Of a stretch of 64,000 bases of DNA, positions 21,550 through 33,110 are shown in pieces. The notes under the pieces were generated by a model. The model was not told where the DNA came from, searched no databases, and worked only from the letters and a program-made list of their open reading frames with translations. The position numbers were made by a program, and so were the translations under genes. The stretch comes from Meconema thalassinum (lineage: Eukaryota > Arthropoda > Insecta > Orthoptera > Tettigoniidae): assembly GCA_946902985.2 (NCBI GenBank), contig OX336389.2, positions 1,080,583,788 to 1,080,647,787 of the forward strand, read 5' to 3'. The first letter of the stretch is position 1. Every line of letters starts with the position of its first letter.

Positions 21550-23060
21550 CAATCATCTAATAAAATGAGTTCCGTATTATAAACTACAATATCTGTAGAA
21601 CACTCCCTTTTACATGAGATTAATATTTGTGCCAATAATAGTATAAAATACCGGTGTATCAACAATTTCACGTGAGGTTTCTTCTATATCAGATGTTACT
21701 CATCATATGCGACTACTGTAAGGCTCGTAATTTTTATTATTAGACTATTATCATTAGCAATACAATGTTATTGGGTACCAATAGACTACGTCCCATACTG
21801 CTCCCGAGTACATTGTAGATGAATTCTCTATTATTGAATGAATTCTTTGATAGCAAAATTAGGCCATTTGGCATACCCAAACTTGATAAGTGATTAAAAA
21901 ATGTTGATGGTGTTCATTTCGCTTATTCGAAACGTACCACAAGCTTTCACTTCTCTTTGAAGCCTATCGTTTGCTCTAAATGACCTGTCTTATTATGTCG
22001 ATGGTTACAGAACTTCACATCTAATGGTGGGGTCCAGCATAAATCGCGTATCCTTTTTACGGCCAATAACAATTATTATGTCCATTGCATTTTTGTTTCT
22101 AACACGACGAAGACACGAAAACATGGATCGCGTAACATTTCTGAAATATTACAGCTGCATCTGAGATCTATGTCGGTGATTCCTAACGTTTGTAGTGAAT
22201 CCCCTTCGTAATTATGGTTTTTGAACGTGAGCAACAGCATTAACCAGACATTCCTACCAAAGCTAGGCATGATTGCATATCAAAATAGTCTCCTAATTGA
22301 TCATTTCCATATCTTTTACAAATAAAATTAAGTTTGACAAATTTCAGGCTTCATGAATATCTTATAGAAGTTGTTATTACCCAACAAATAATAGTTTTAC
22401 AAACAATATCCGAAACGTACAGAAAATAACAGAAAGAAGTTACCTTTTAAATGAAATTTGAGCTCCTTTGCCTAAAAAAAACTAGGGAAAATTGGAATTC
22501 GGCATTAGTCCTCCACAGTCCATCTATTACTCACACATAAGAAAACATTAACCAAAAGTACCCCCCCCCCCAAAAAAAAAAAAACTAAACGAAGACAGAC
22601 CCTAAGAAAATCCAAAGAAAAGCGGAAGATTACCTCAACACCAAGAAAATATAGTATAGACAGTACACATGAGCAGACCAACAACATACAACATCCATAA
22701 TCATTCATCCAAATCACATAACTTCACGTCACACTCAATATAATAAGAAGAAGTTACTAATACTATTGGACCTCCAGTCTTTCGTAGTGTACTTACTGAT
22801 GTTTAGTAAATTTGAAGAAAGGTCATCACTCGACACCCTGCATAGTATTTAGATATTTTCAACGGTTTCCAGCGTAAGCTTACAAAGCGCTCGGACGCTA
22901 GTTTTTTTTTCGACTTTTCCACTGAAATCGTTACTGTTCGGCTTCCTTTGATCATAAATAAATGGGCCACCATTCAAGTCGTGGTGAATTGGTGGTATGA
23001 AATATAGCAAGTCCAACATATCCCTTTTTTTCTCCTGTAACTGGACGTGTAGGGTGGGTA
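21550..23060. other. gene-free stretch
   Basis: AT-rich, no supported gene. A C-run then A-run lies at 22560-22585. Confidence 0.5.
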
Positions 23061-23061
23061 T

Positions 23062-23175
23062 TTTGTAAGTATTTCTATTCTCAATTGCATTTTGTGACTA
23101 TTTTGAATCTAAATTACATTTTGTAAGTATTTTATATCTAAATTGCATTTTGTAAATATTGTCAATTCAAATTAC
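23062..23175 (+). repeat. Short tandem repeat, unit about 33 bp
   Basis: Three to four diverged units built on AAATTGCATTTTGTAAGTAT. It is followed to about 23360 by a partly duplicated GT-rich segment (AGACTGTGGTGTGTGAG then AGACTGTGATGTGTGAG). It lies just upstream of the LINE and could be flanking DNA or 5' leader. Confidence 0.6.
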
Positions 23176-23549
23176 AGTACAGTAAGTATGTAGTTAGTTT
23201 TAGTTGTAAGTATGTAGTTAGTTTGTTTATTAGATGTATGCCATTGTTCTATTAGACTGTGGTGTGTGAGTGTGTCTGGTAGCAGTTGCATTGTTTATTA
23301 GTTATAGTTCATTGTTTCAGTAGACTGTGATGTGTGAGGGTGCATGTGAGTGTGCCTGGGGACAGACTGTTTTAGTGGTAGTATTTGTTGCGGGTGGGAC
23401 TTAAGTATTTTTTTCGTTAGTAGAATTTTCGTATTTAATTGTTAGTAGAAGGTTAGTGTTTTTGTTAGTAGAATTGCTCTTTACTTATTCTGAAGGGGAG
23501 TAGCAGCCTTTCAGAATAAATCAATTCTTTACTAGTCTTATAGACGGTT

Positions 23550-26500
23550 AAGATATTGATAATATAAGCCAAATAATGGCTACACTGCGTCCTGCTGCAC
23601 GGCTGAAAGCAACGGCAAACTACAGCCGTAATCCTATTCCCGAGGATATGCACCTCTCTATGCATAATTACATGTGATGTTGGCCTCCTCCCTTGTAAAA
23701 TTTCAATACGGAGGTAAACTAGTCCCCCGTTCGGATCTCTGGGTGGGGACCACTCGAGAGAGGGATAACATCACAGAAATGACAAAGAGGAAATCTGACA
23801 TTCTACGGATCGGAGCGTGGAATGTTAGAAGTCTGCTAGGAAGTGGAAGGTTAGAAAACTTAGAAAGGGAAATGGATAGATTGAGGTTGGATTTGGTTGG
23901 GATTAGTGAAATGCGCTGGCAGGAAGAACAGGACTGTTGGTCAGGAGACTATAGGGTCATTAGCACTAAATCAAACAATGGCCAAGCAGGGGTTGGTCTC
24001 ATATTGAGTAGGAAACTTGGACAGCGGGTGGAATATTATGAGCAATATAGTGAACGGATTATTGTAGCAAAAATCAATACTAAACCTACCTGCACCACAG
24101 GGGTACAAGTCTATATGCCTACCAGTCAAGCTGATGATGAGGATGTTGAAACGGTCTACGAAGAAATAGACGAAATTCTGAGGTATATCAAGGGTGATGA
24201 AAATGTTATACTAATGGGAGATTGGAATGCTGTGGTAGGTAAAGGGAGAGAAGGGAAGATAGTAGGAGATTTCGGATTAGGTGAAAGGAATGATCGAGGA
24301 AGCAGGCTGATGGAATTCTGCACCGAGCACGAGTTGGTCTTAGCTAACACCTAATTCAATAACCACAATAGAAGACTATACACATGGATGAGACCAGGAG
24401 ATACAGGGCGTTACCAAATCGACTTCATTATGGTCAAGCAGAGGTTTCGAAACCAGATTTTGGATTGTAAAACATATCCTGGTGCTGACATAAACTCTGA
24501 CCACAATCTGGTTGTAATGAAATGCAGATTAAAGTTGAAGAAACTGAAGAAAAGTCAAAAGCCAAAAAGGTGGGCAATAGACAGACTGAAAGTAAAGGAT
24601 GTAAACGAAAGATTCAAGAAGAATATAAAGGAAGGACTAATGAAAAACCCTAAACAAACTTCATTTGCAGATGAATAGGCAATTTTGAAGAATGAAATAA
24701 CAAAATCCGCAGAAAAAAACATTGGTAGGAAAGAAAGAATAGGTAGAAAACCATGGATCACTCAGGATATACTAGAATTGATGGATGAAAGGCGGAAACA
24801 CAAGAATGTAAGAGATGAAAAAGGGAAAGCATAATACAGACGTCTGAGAAATGAGGTTAACAAGAAGTGCAAGGAAGCGAAAGAAGAATGGTTGAAAGAG
24901 AAATGTGCAGGTATAGAAAATTGTCTGAAATTAGGAAAAGTAGACACAGCTTATCGAAGGATTAAGAAGACTTTTGGGGAAAATAAGACTAAGTGCTGTA
25001 ATATTAAGGATACAAATGGAAAGCCTCTAACAGATAGGGAAGAAAAGGTTGAGAGATGGAAAGCTTACATAGAGAGTTTGTATAAGGGAAAGCAGATTGA
25101 GAATCATGTAATGGAAAGGAAGGAGTAAATTGATGAGGATGCGAAAGGAGATTTAATATTGAGATCAGAATTTGATAGAGCTTTGGAAGACTTAAGCAGG
25201 AACAAAGCACCAGGCATAGATGATATACCGATTGAGTTGCTACGCTGCATAGGGGATGAAGGTCTGATCAGGTTATTTCACTTGGTGTGTAGGATTTATG
25301 AGACAGGTGAGGTACCCCCTGATTTCAAGAAGAATGTAATCATCCCTATACCAAAGAAAGTGGGAGCTGACAGATGTGAAGATTACCGTACAATCAGATT
25401 AATTACTCATGCTTCAAAGATCCTGTCTAGAATAATTTACAAGAGGATTGAAAGCCAGATAGAAGCGGAGTTGGGTGAAGACCAGTTTGGTTTCAGGAGA
25501 AATGTAGGAACAAGGGAAGCTGTACTAAGTCTTAGGCTGATTTTGGAAGGTAGAATAAGGAAAGATAAGAGAACGTTCATGGCATTTGTAGACTTAGAAA
25601 AGGCTTTTGATAACGTTGGTTGGACTAAATTGTTTGACATTTTGAAATCTATTGGAATAAAAAGTACAGGGATAGGAGGGTAATCTACAATCTATACAGA
25701 AACCAGACAGCAGTCATTCGAGCTGAAGGACATGAGAGAGAAGCAGATATTTAGAAAGGTGTTAGGCAAGGCTGCAACTTATCACCCATACTTTTCAATC
25801 TTTACATTGAACAAGCAATGAAGGAAATCAGAGAAAAATTTAAAGTGGGAGTGAAGATTCAAGGAGAAATAATTTCAACTCTAAGATTTGTTGATGACAC
25901 CGTCATCTTGGCCGACAAGCCTGAGGATTTGAATGAGTTTTTGAATGGTATGGACTCCGTCTTTCGGAAAGAATTCATGATGAAAATTAATAAATGTAAA
26001 ACAAAAATACTGGAATGCAGCCGAATAAATTAGAAACCTCTATGGAGATCAAATTGGCAGGTGAAAAGCTGAAGGAAGTAGGAGACTTCTGTTACTTAGG
26101 AAGCAGAATAACCGGTGAAGGACGAAGCAAAGAGGATATAAAAAGTAGGTTGGCTCAGGTAAAGAAAGCATTTCTACAAAAAAGGAATCTGTTGACATCG
26201 AATATAGATTTAGGTATTAGGAATTCATTTCTGAAAGCCTTTGTCTGGAGTGTGGCGCTCTATGGAAGTGAAACTTGGACTATTGGTGCAGCAGAAAAGA
26301 GGAGAATTGAAGCATTTGAAATGTGGTGTTACAGGAGAATGATGAAGATCAGATGGGTAGATAGGGTTACAAACGAAGAGGTATTAAGACGAGTGGGAGA
26401 GGAGAGATATTTCTGGCGACTGCTAATGAAGAGAAGAGATAGGTTAGTAGGACACATACTAAGACACCCAGGAATAGCAAGCTTAGTTATGGAAGGAAGG

Positions 26501-26680
26501 GTCGAGGACAAGAACTGTAGGGGTAGACCAAGGTTAGAATATGTTAAACAGATTGCCTCGGATTTAGGGTGTGGTAGCTATGTAGAGATGAAACGATTAG
26601 CTCAGGACAGGGAGCCATGGAGAGCTGCATCAAACCAGTCAAAAGACTGAAGACTCAAACAACAACAACAACAACAAACA
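23550..26680 (+). mobile_element. RTE-clade LINE, near full length but mutated
   Basis: About 3.1 kb with an untranslated leader, an apurinic endonuclease domain, a reverse transcriptase and a very short 3' end that runs into an (AAC)n tail at 26657-26680. Endonuclease-RT order, no separate ORF1, and a microsatellite 3' tail are RTE features. The 5' boundary is approximate. I could not see a clear target duplication. Confidence 0.88.
23674..26650 (+). pseudogene. RTE LINE endonuclease-reverse transcriptase, inactivated
   Basis: One long ancestral frame broken by mutations. The endonuclease is recognisable by IGAWNVRSL, DLVGISEMRW, ILMGDWNAVVG and, after a stop at 24352, IDFIMV and SDHNLVV. 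Further in-frame stops are at 24676, 24832 and 25126. RT motifs follow: NKAPGIDDIPIELL, IIPIPKK, DQFGFRRN, FVDLEKAFD. A frameshift occurs near 25665, with a stop at 25752. The catalytic box is FVDD at about 25889-25900. A second frameshift is near 26020-26030. The C-terminus has CYLGSRIT, ALYGSETWT and ILRHPGI, a region usual in RTE proteins. At least five stops and two frameshifts mean it cannot act in its present form. Confidence 0.9.
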
Positions 26681-27116
26681 CGTGAGCTAGGGTATCAGGC
26701 ACTCCGCAGTGTTTGCAGCATACAGGGTCTCACACAAGGTCAATCTTTGCTTCCACTTATTTGTGCTTGGCTGCTCCCTTTCATGTCTACTTCTGGATTA
26801 GTCGTTCTCCATAAAATATGGCGATTAGATACTTTCGCAATCAACCTGCAAGTTCATTTTTTTTTTTTTTTCCATATATCCGCTTCACTCTTAAGTCATA
26901 AATATTCCTTTGGTTCCTAACTAGTAAATCACTGTCTTCATCGTTATCACCATCTTCATCATCATCATCACCGTCATGACAACCTCCCTTGTTGTACACA
27001 CACAAATTACGCACCATGTCACCATGCCTTCAAGCAATTCTTGCACGCTCTGTATATACTGTATGTGGCAAAGTCTCTCTACATAATGATTACTATACTT
27101 TGGCTGTTTCTTTAAT
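26681..27116. other. gene-free stretch
   Basis: No gene seen. A T-run (about 26858-26870) and a short (ATC)n run (26940-26972) are present. Confidence 0.5.
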
Positions 27117-27410
27117 GTGTGACTTTCCCACTATGCTAATTTCGTCCTCACCATGCACAAAATGCGTCATGGGCACGACAGACCACACGCATATGACAAA
27201 ATGTGGGCTCTAGTGTCCCTAGTGTCCAGGCTCTGCGCTCAGTACCAAACGTACCTGGTCAAATGGACAGTGCTTGTGCGACTAAGCGCTGCAGTGCTAG
27301 TGTGCTGTCGTGCTGCACTGCTCAGAAATGGGCAGGATAGGGCTGCGCTTCGTCGGCACGAGTAAATTTCTCGCTAGCACTGCTCCACTTGCCCATTCCA
27401 TGGCCCTGCA
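27117..27410 (+). repeat. Dispersed repeat, copy 2 (partner at 1040-1385)
   Basis: Same orientation as copy 1 and highly similar, with small indels. It lies about 26 kb away from the first copy. Confidence 0.75.
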
Positions 27411-28019
27411 GCATATGCCTGTCACCTCACTCTCAATTCCCAAACGACGAAAGAGAATTGAATCATATTTGGTACATAGGTAACGCTGGCAAAGGGCACC
27501 TCCAGGTTCTTTTTTCAAATCGCCGCCGCCTTAATGAAAAAAGAAAAGAAAAAAAAAAGGTGGCCACCAGAGTGTTCAAAACTTAAATCAAGTATCGAAT
27601 AAACTAATCATTGGATCTCTCCAAATATTAGAAAAGTAAACGTCCGTGCAGGAAACGTCAGAGACCTTAACTACAAGGTCATCAAAGGAACAATTTCAAG
27701 ATGGCTGCCGTGGAAGTATACAAGCATTATAATCCATAACTTACAAATCACTGAAGCCGACCTCACGGTTGTTTGCATTCAGGTAGTTTTATTTAAGGAC
27801 AAATGTAACTACTTTATTAAACTGAATATTACTCGTGGACACCATCTTGAAATTATTGGATAAGAAATTAAATGACTCTGAATACTTGTGAATAACGAAA
27901 ATTAGTGATAAGTTAGACCGATAAATGCGGACTAGTATGCACAAAGCATTCTATACAATCAAAATGGTGGCTGCAAGAATTCTTTGACGATTAAAATCTC
28001 GAAATAGAATGGCGATGTA
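27411..28019. other. gene-free stretch between repeat modules
   Basis: No supported gene. It has little similarity by eye to the equivalent interval at 1386-1774. Confidence 0.4.
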
Positions 28020-28490
28020 CTGTATATTTTCGGACTCTTCCATGTATAATAATTCCTGAGAAAGAACACCCACACAAATACCTGTAACCAACAGCCAAGC
28101 CGGAGAAAAAAAAGTTTACACAATTTACACAATTAAATTCTTACATAAATCACCCGTTTGAACTTCAAACCTCATTTTTCAGCTAGAATATAACAGACAG
28201 GAATCTCCTCTGAGACATCATCAGTGGAAATGATTTCCATTTTCTCACTTAAACCCATTTCTTGCCGATCTAGGAGGGATAATTTCTTCCATACTCTATG
28301 TTTTATCTCTGCCCGTCTAAAGACGCCTTTTAATTGGGCTCCCAGTCAATTCAGTGACATATATTCACGCTAGAACACAGAAATATCTCATGAATGTTAG
28401 TGCGTAGCTCCTTCAATCTTCTGTTCCAATTCTCTTTCAATTTTCCGCTCTGCTTTCTGTCTTCTTTGTCAACCAAATTGATCTGCATGA
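28020..28490 (+). repeat. Dispersed repeat, second module (partner at 1860-2370)
   Basis: Matches 1860-2370 in the same orientation, including the CTCCCAGTCAATTCAGTG-type and TTCCGCTCTGCTTTCTGTCT blocks. Confidence 0.7.
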
Positions 28491-29924
28491 AATTACGTAT
28501 ACGGTTTCTTATTATGAAGTTTCGCTCTTGTATCTCTAAAACATGGAGTGGTGATTATTTTTATATTCTGAAGTTTCCAGATGGCCATTCTACACTATAT
28601 TTAGTGTGACTAATTGATCACTAACCCTACTGATGCCAATTATATGAATCTTATTTCTTACAAACTGTCGTCTTAATTGCACATTTATATCCTGAGTTAA
28701 AGATTTGCACGGTATATTTTAATAGTACGTCTAGCCGTCTTGTTCTTTTTCTTAGGGTCTACGAGATGACTTACATTATAACGCCTACCTTATTACTAAC
28801 ATTCGTTATTATAACTCTAAAATACTGTTAATTATTAATACATTTATTTTTGAGATGGTCACCATGCTCTATTTTCTGTGTGATAATATTATGACTAACG
28901 CAAGTGAGATATTCTATATGAAGTTCATCTCTTGCCAAGATTTATGTTAATTGCGCAATTAGATTCTAAGCTGTCGATTTTATGTATTAAGATGTTCTCA
29001 CTGAATACAGCATGCAGCGGCCATCTTGAATTTTTACAATATGACGATAAATAAGTCGGAATATTTTTGAGCGACAATAATAAAAAATAGCAGTATGTAG
29101 AACTATGTTGGATTCTTGGCTTCCTAAGTCCAAGGCAATGGAACGAGTAAGGATGCCTCTCTGGCCACAATATATATTGGCTACGCAGCAGTTCTACTCG
29201 TTATACTGTGTGTATGTTTCGATAAATCAAACATCAACATTGTGCTATTTTGTCTCGGAGGTGTGATAAAAATACTGAATGCAGTGCGCCAAAATAAAAC
29301 GTTCATGCTACGTGGAAATGAAGTAATAACCCCGAAACGGCCATGATGCATTATGAAAACATCACATAATAATTTAATTTCATAACGCCATATAACAAAC
29401 AGTATTTGCGGGACTCAAGGAGCATATAATTTATATTCTGTCACACCAACCACCGTTTTGATGTGTTACAAAGGAGCTGTAAATAATATATTTTTGTGGC
29501 AATTTGTGTTGAATGCAGGCAGTAATATCGAAATAACCCCAATTTAACCGAGAATTTCATTACTTTATGTAGCCTATATACACATTGTTTCAGAAAGCTA
29601 GAAACGTCTCTTCAGTGTGCGTTTTGTGAGAAAACATCTGCCCAAATCTGAATTCACAAAGTTGGATGCACCATTGTTGCGTATAAAATTGTATCATTTG
29701 AACTGACGTGGACCAAATTGTCAAGGCTTCCAACACGATAATTTTCAAGAGTCCGGAAGTGATATTAACTAAAATGATACTAGGGGATTTGTTGTGGTTC
29801 TTAGAGGGCAAAGGGCGATAAACTACTTTCTCATGAGACATTATTCAGTGACATATCGTCTTAAAGTGGGCTTACTCACAAGAGGCGCCCGCTTATCACC
29901 ACGGAGCTGTGCTTGGAGAAGTTT
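28491..29924. other. gene-free stretch
   Basis: AT-rich, no gene. 29145-29205 resembles 1775-1830 and may be a displaced piece of the dispersed repeat. Confidence 0.45.
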
Positions 29925-30300
29925 GTTGTTTGTTGTTGATTCTTTAGGGGCTTTGCTACATCGTGGTCATGTAGCCCCGTGTACATTAGGTGTGTGTAGG
30001 AGTTGTCTGTTAACCTGTGTTACTGTCATGTCTGTACTAGTGTTTTTGCTTTTAATCGAGGTTAATATCTGGGTATAAAGCGGCCGTGGCCTTAAGTTAG
30101 GTACCATCCCGGTATTTGCCTGCGGTAAACCGCAGAAATTCACTTCCAGGATGGCTGAGGTAGGAATCGAACCCGCATCTTCTCAGTTTTGCCTCACGAG
30201 GCTGAGTGTACTCCGTTCCAGTCCTCAGACCAGAATTAAATTTCTTGTCAGAGCCAGGAATTGAACCCAAGAATGCTAGCCACTACACCACAAGGTGCTC
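29925..30300 (-). mobile_element. SINE-B, full length
   Basis: Minus strand. The tRNA-like head is at 30299-30230 (CCTTGTGGTGTAGTGGCTAG). The central domain has the second box and CATCCTGGAAGTGAATTTC. The 3' module ends in GGGGCTTTGCTACATCG (plus) and a GTTGTTGATT tail at 29925. Confidence 0.85.
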
Positions 30301-30317
30301 AGTCTGCCTATACTAGA

Positions 30318-30545
30318 GTGAATACATTGTGTCTAAGATTGGGAAGGAGATGACAATGGGCTTAACTTAGGAACCATCCTGCCACAGGTGCTGTATAGAA
30401 GTGGGATTCAACAGAATACCACTACTAGAATAACTAGAGAGGGAATCGAACGCACCTTGTGCCAGGCTGAGCGAAACTTGTTTCAATTCTTGGACCATTT
30501 CCCGGCAGAGCTGAGAATTCATTCCACACCTCTTTTGCCACTATG
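30318..30545 (-). mobile_element. Degenerate SINE-B copy
   Basis: Retains the head-to-centre order (GGCAGAGCTGAGAATTCATT, GAGGGAATCGAACGCACC, GGAACCATCCTGCC on the plus strand) with many changes, directly behind the fresher copy at 29925. It is an older insertion. Confidence 0.6.
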
Positions 30546-31204
30546 ATATACTATACAATATGTCAAGTGCATTTGATCAGTAATTCAGCCATATTAAGCA
30601 ACTCACCCTTTGCCAAACATAAAATTGCCACTGTCAACTAAACTGTTCATGTGCTCAGTGGAATGTGGTAGAAGAGTTTGCAGGTTGATTACGTGAGGCA
30701 ATATGGCGAGTGTTAATCTAGTAATTTATGGTATACTGTAACTTTCGACTGTTGCCAGCCAGCAGTATAATCGGCTACTCATATTGAATGTAATGAAGTT
30801 CCATTTGATATAAGACCTGTCTACAGAACTGTTAAAATATAACTATTCACGAAACGGCAGTTTAAAAAAAATTAATAGCCGGTTGACAATTATGATTGCG
30901 TGAAGCATTGAGTGCGGTACAGATTAGTGCAAGGAATGTTCAAGCACCGCTCCTAAATCACTCCCAGTAATGTCTGTAATTTCCGCTTTAGTTTATTGCA
31001 TGTTTTAATGTTTAGGTAATAATGTTAATTCAGTTTAACGGCTGCGCAGAACGTAGACTAGTGATCTAGATTGAGAGTTTTGAAGCTTAATGGTAAATGT
31101 AGGCTGACTGAAAAGACATTTAGAGCTCTTCAAAATTATCTGTATTTCAGTGGCAGGTAAGTATGTGATTCGTAACTGAATAATATATGAGGTGCTAAGA
31201 GCAA
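30546..31204. other. gene-free stretch
   Basis: No supported gene or repeat. Confidence 0.45.
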
Positions 31205-31670
31205 TATTGTCACAAGCCTCCATTCTGTCATTTTGGAACTTCAAATCACATCTTGGACAGAGCACACGGCAGGTGTCATAAAGAAGGCTGTATCATCAAT
31301 GCATATTTTGAAGCGAAATATCCCTTACACGTCGTCGATAATGCGCCAGTTTGTAATCCAAACTTTGATACTCCCTGACATTAAATGTGGATCAATGGTG
31401 CATTACAACTTACAAGAAACATTTATATAAAATTACTGAGAGTTCAAAATGCCTGTGTTTGATACACTTCAGACGTCAGGCGGATGTAGACATTGCACCT
31501 TATTATGTGCAAATGGAGCGGTTTAAACTTCGTAAACCTAGGCAGCTATCGATTTTGATTCCAACACAGAGAATATTGTGTAAAAAACTAATGAACTCCG
31601 TCCATAACATCACCGTACACTAAGTTCAATAAATCATTCCTTAGCACACCATCATGGTTCCTTAATACTG
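31205..31670 (+). pseudogene. LINE reverse transcriptase C-terminal fragment (upstream half)
   Basis: Translation with one or two stops gives LGLQITSWTEHTAGVIKKA, then LKRNIPYTSS, QTLILPDIKCGSMVHYN and FKLRKPRQLSILIPTQRILCKK. These match the post-RT region of Jockey/R1-like LINE proteins. The fragment is cut by the mariner insertion at 31673 and may resume at 33012. Confidence 0.65.
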
Positions 31671-31672
31671 TA

Positions 31673-31705
31673 CAGGGTATCTATAAAAGAACTCCGGGGT
31701 TTTAA
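31673..31705 (+). repeat. Left terminal inverted repeat of mariner element
   Basis: One mismatch in the first 32 bases against the right repeat at 32977-33009 (A/G at position 8). Confidence 0.9.
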
Positions 31706-31884
31706 AAATGCATATCTTAATAACTGTAGAAGATAGCAACATGTAGTTAATTTCTCTGAAACGAGCAGCTCATCAAGTTTTACTCATACCAATTGGGAAT
31801 GTTTTCATCACCAGTTGACAGCGCTGCGGAGCGTTGATCTTGAAACAACGTAGCGGAGGTCTTTGCTGTCTGGATTGCCGCGCT

Positions 31885-32890
31885 ATGGCGACGCCGCAAC
31901 AAAAGGCTCAATGCGTTATTTGGCTAATAGAGACCAATTCTGTTGTTACGGTACAAAGAAAATTTCGACGTAATTATGGTGTTGACCCGCCTACGGATAA
32001 AACCATTCGCCAATGGTTAAGTGCTTTCAAACAAACAGGAAGTGTTTTAAAAGAAAAGTCGCAGGGTAGGCCGCGTGTGTCACAAGAGAATGTGGACAGA
32101 ATCCGAGCTTCATATCTTCGAAGCCCTAAGAAATCATTGACAAGACGCAGTCTGGAGTTGGGGGTACCAAGATCAACAGTTCATAAGGTAGTTCATAAAA
32201 GACTTCGTTTAACTGCTTACAAAATTCAACTGATACACCACATTAAACCAGCAGACAAGATTAAGAGATTAGACTTTTCTGTTTCTATGCTAAACGAAAT
32301 CAATGAAAATAACGATTTTTTTTAATGTTATTTTTAGTGATGAAGCGACTTTTCATGTGAACGGGTCTGTAAACAAACATAATTGCAGAATTTGGGGATC
32401 AGAGTATGAACGTGACACGCCAAAACTAAATGTTTGGTGTGGTCTTATGCATGCGAGAGTAATAGGTCCCTTCACTTTTGTTGAAAGAAATATCAATGTT
32501 GATGTCTATTGTTACATGCTAGAGGAATATTTTTTTCCTCAGTTAGATGACATTGAGGCGGAGAAGGGTTTAGTCCACTTCCAACAAGATGGGGCACCGC
32601 CACACTTCAGTTTGTGTGAGGCACTTGACGCTCGACTCAGCAACGGATGGATTGGAACGGAAGGACCTATTCCATGGCCTCCAAGGAGCCCTGATATGAC
32701 TCCGTTGGACTTTTCTTCTGGGGGCATATCAAGAATCTAGTGTATGCGGAGAAAATTCATGATGTTGGCCATCTCAGGGAACGAATAATCAATTGAGTGG
32801 CAACCGTCCCCCCAGACATGCTGGGAAGAGGTGGAATACCGTTACGATGTGTGCTGTGCCACTAACGGGGCTCATATTGAACTTTATTAA
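31885..32890 (+). pseudogene. Mariner-like transposase, recently broken
   Basis: Starts ATGGCGACGCCGCAA, downstream of a weaker ATG at 31834. The N-terminal part has paired helix-turn-helix features (TVQRKFRRNYGVDPP, KTIRQWLSAFKQTGS, GRPRVSQENVDRI). The catalytic part has FSDEATF with the first Asp, VHFQQDGAPPHF with the second, and SPDMTPLDF with the third, a DDD-type mariner pattern. Breaks: one extra T in the T8 run near 32318-32325, a 1-base loss near 32710, a stop at 32794, and a small gap near 32830. The reading frame would otherwise end at TAA 32888. The normal family length of about 340 residues fits this span, so inactivation is recent. Confidence 0.9.
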
Positions 32891-32976
32891 ATTGTTAAAA
32901 AAACTTGAAAATGCAACCTGTCCAATCATGTATTAAACATTAATATAACTATTTTACTTCATTACAACATTTTGCC

Positions 32977-33009
32977 TCAAAACCCCGGAGTTCTTTTATA
33001 GACACCCTG
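32977..33009 (-). repeat. Right terminal inverted repeat of mariner element
   Basis: Mirror of the left repeat. The sequence ends ...AGACACCCTG followed by TA. Confidence 0.9.
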
Positions 33010-33011
33010 TA

Positions 33012-33110
33012 TATTCGTTACACTCTGTCGAGAGGCAACTCATGAAGTACCTAACGCTAGAATCGTGAAGGAGTTCAAGATATATCTGATGATGAATTCG
33101 TAAACCATGA
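33012..33110 (+). pseudogene. LINE fragment, downstream half
   Basis: One frame reads REATHEVPNARIVKEFKIYL, which looks like the C-terminal tail expected after the fragment at 31205-31670. Removal of the mariner element and one TA would bring the two halves together. This part is short, so the link is inference. Confidence 0.45.

Larger units (their letters stand above)
31673..33009 (+). mobile_element. Tc1/mariner-type DNA transposon, 1337 bp
   Basis: The left end CAGGGTATCTATAAAAGAAC and the right end, reverse complement CAGGGTGTCTATAAAAGAAC, form terminal inverted repeats of about 32 bp (continuing TCCGGGGTTTT). TA dinucleotides at 31671-31672 and 33010-33011 are the expected duplication. 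It encloses one transposase gene on the plus strand, now frameshifted. Confidence 0.95.

Noticed and set aside
33085..33110. Second hammerhead-like motif (CTGATGATGAATTCGTAAACC)
   Set aside because: Lacks the G of the GAAA core and has no stem II pairing. 12268 (CTGATGATGAAG) fails for the same reasons.
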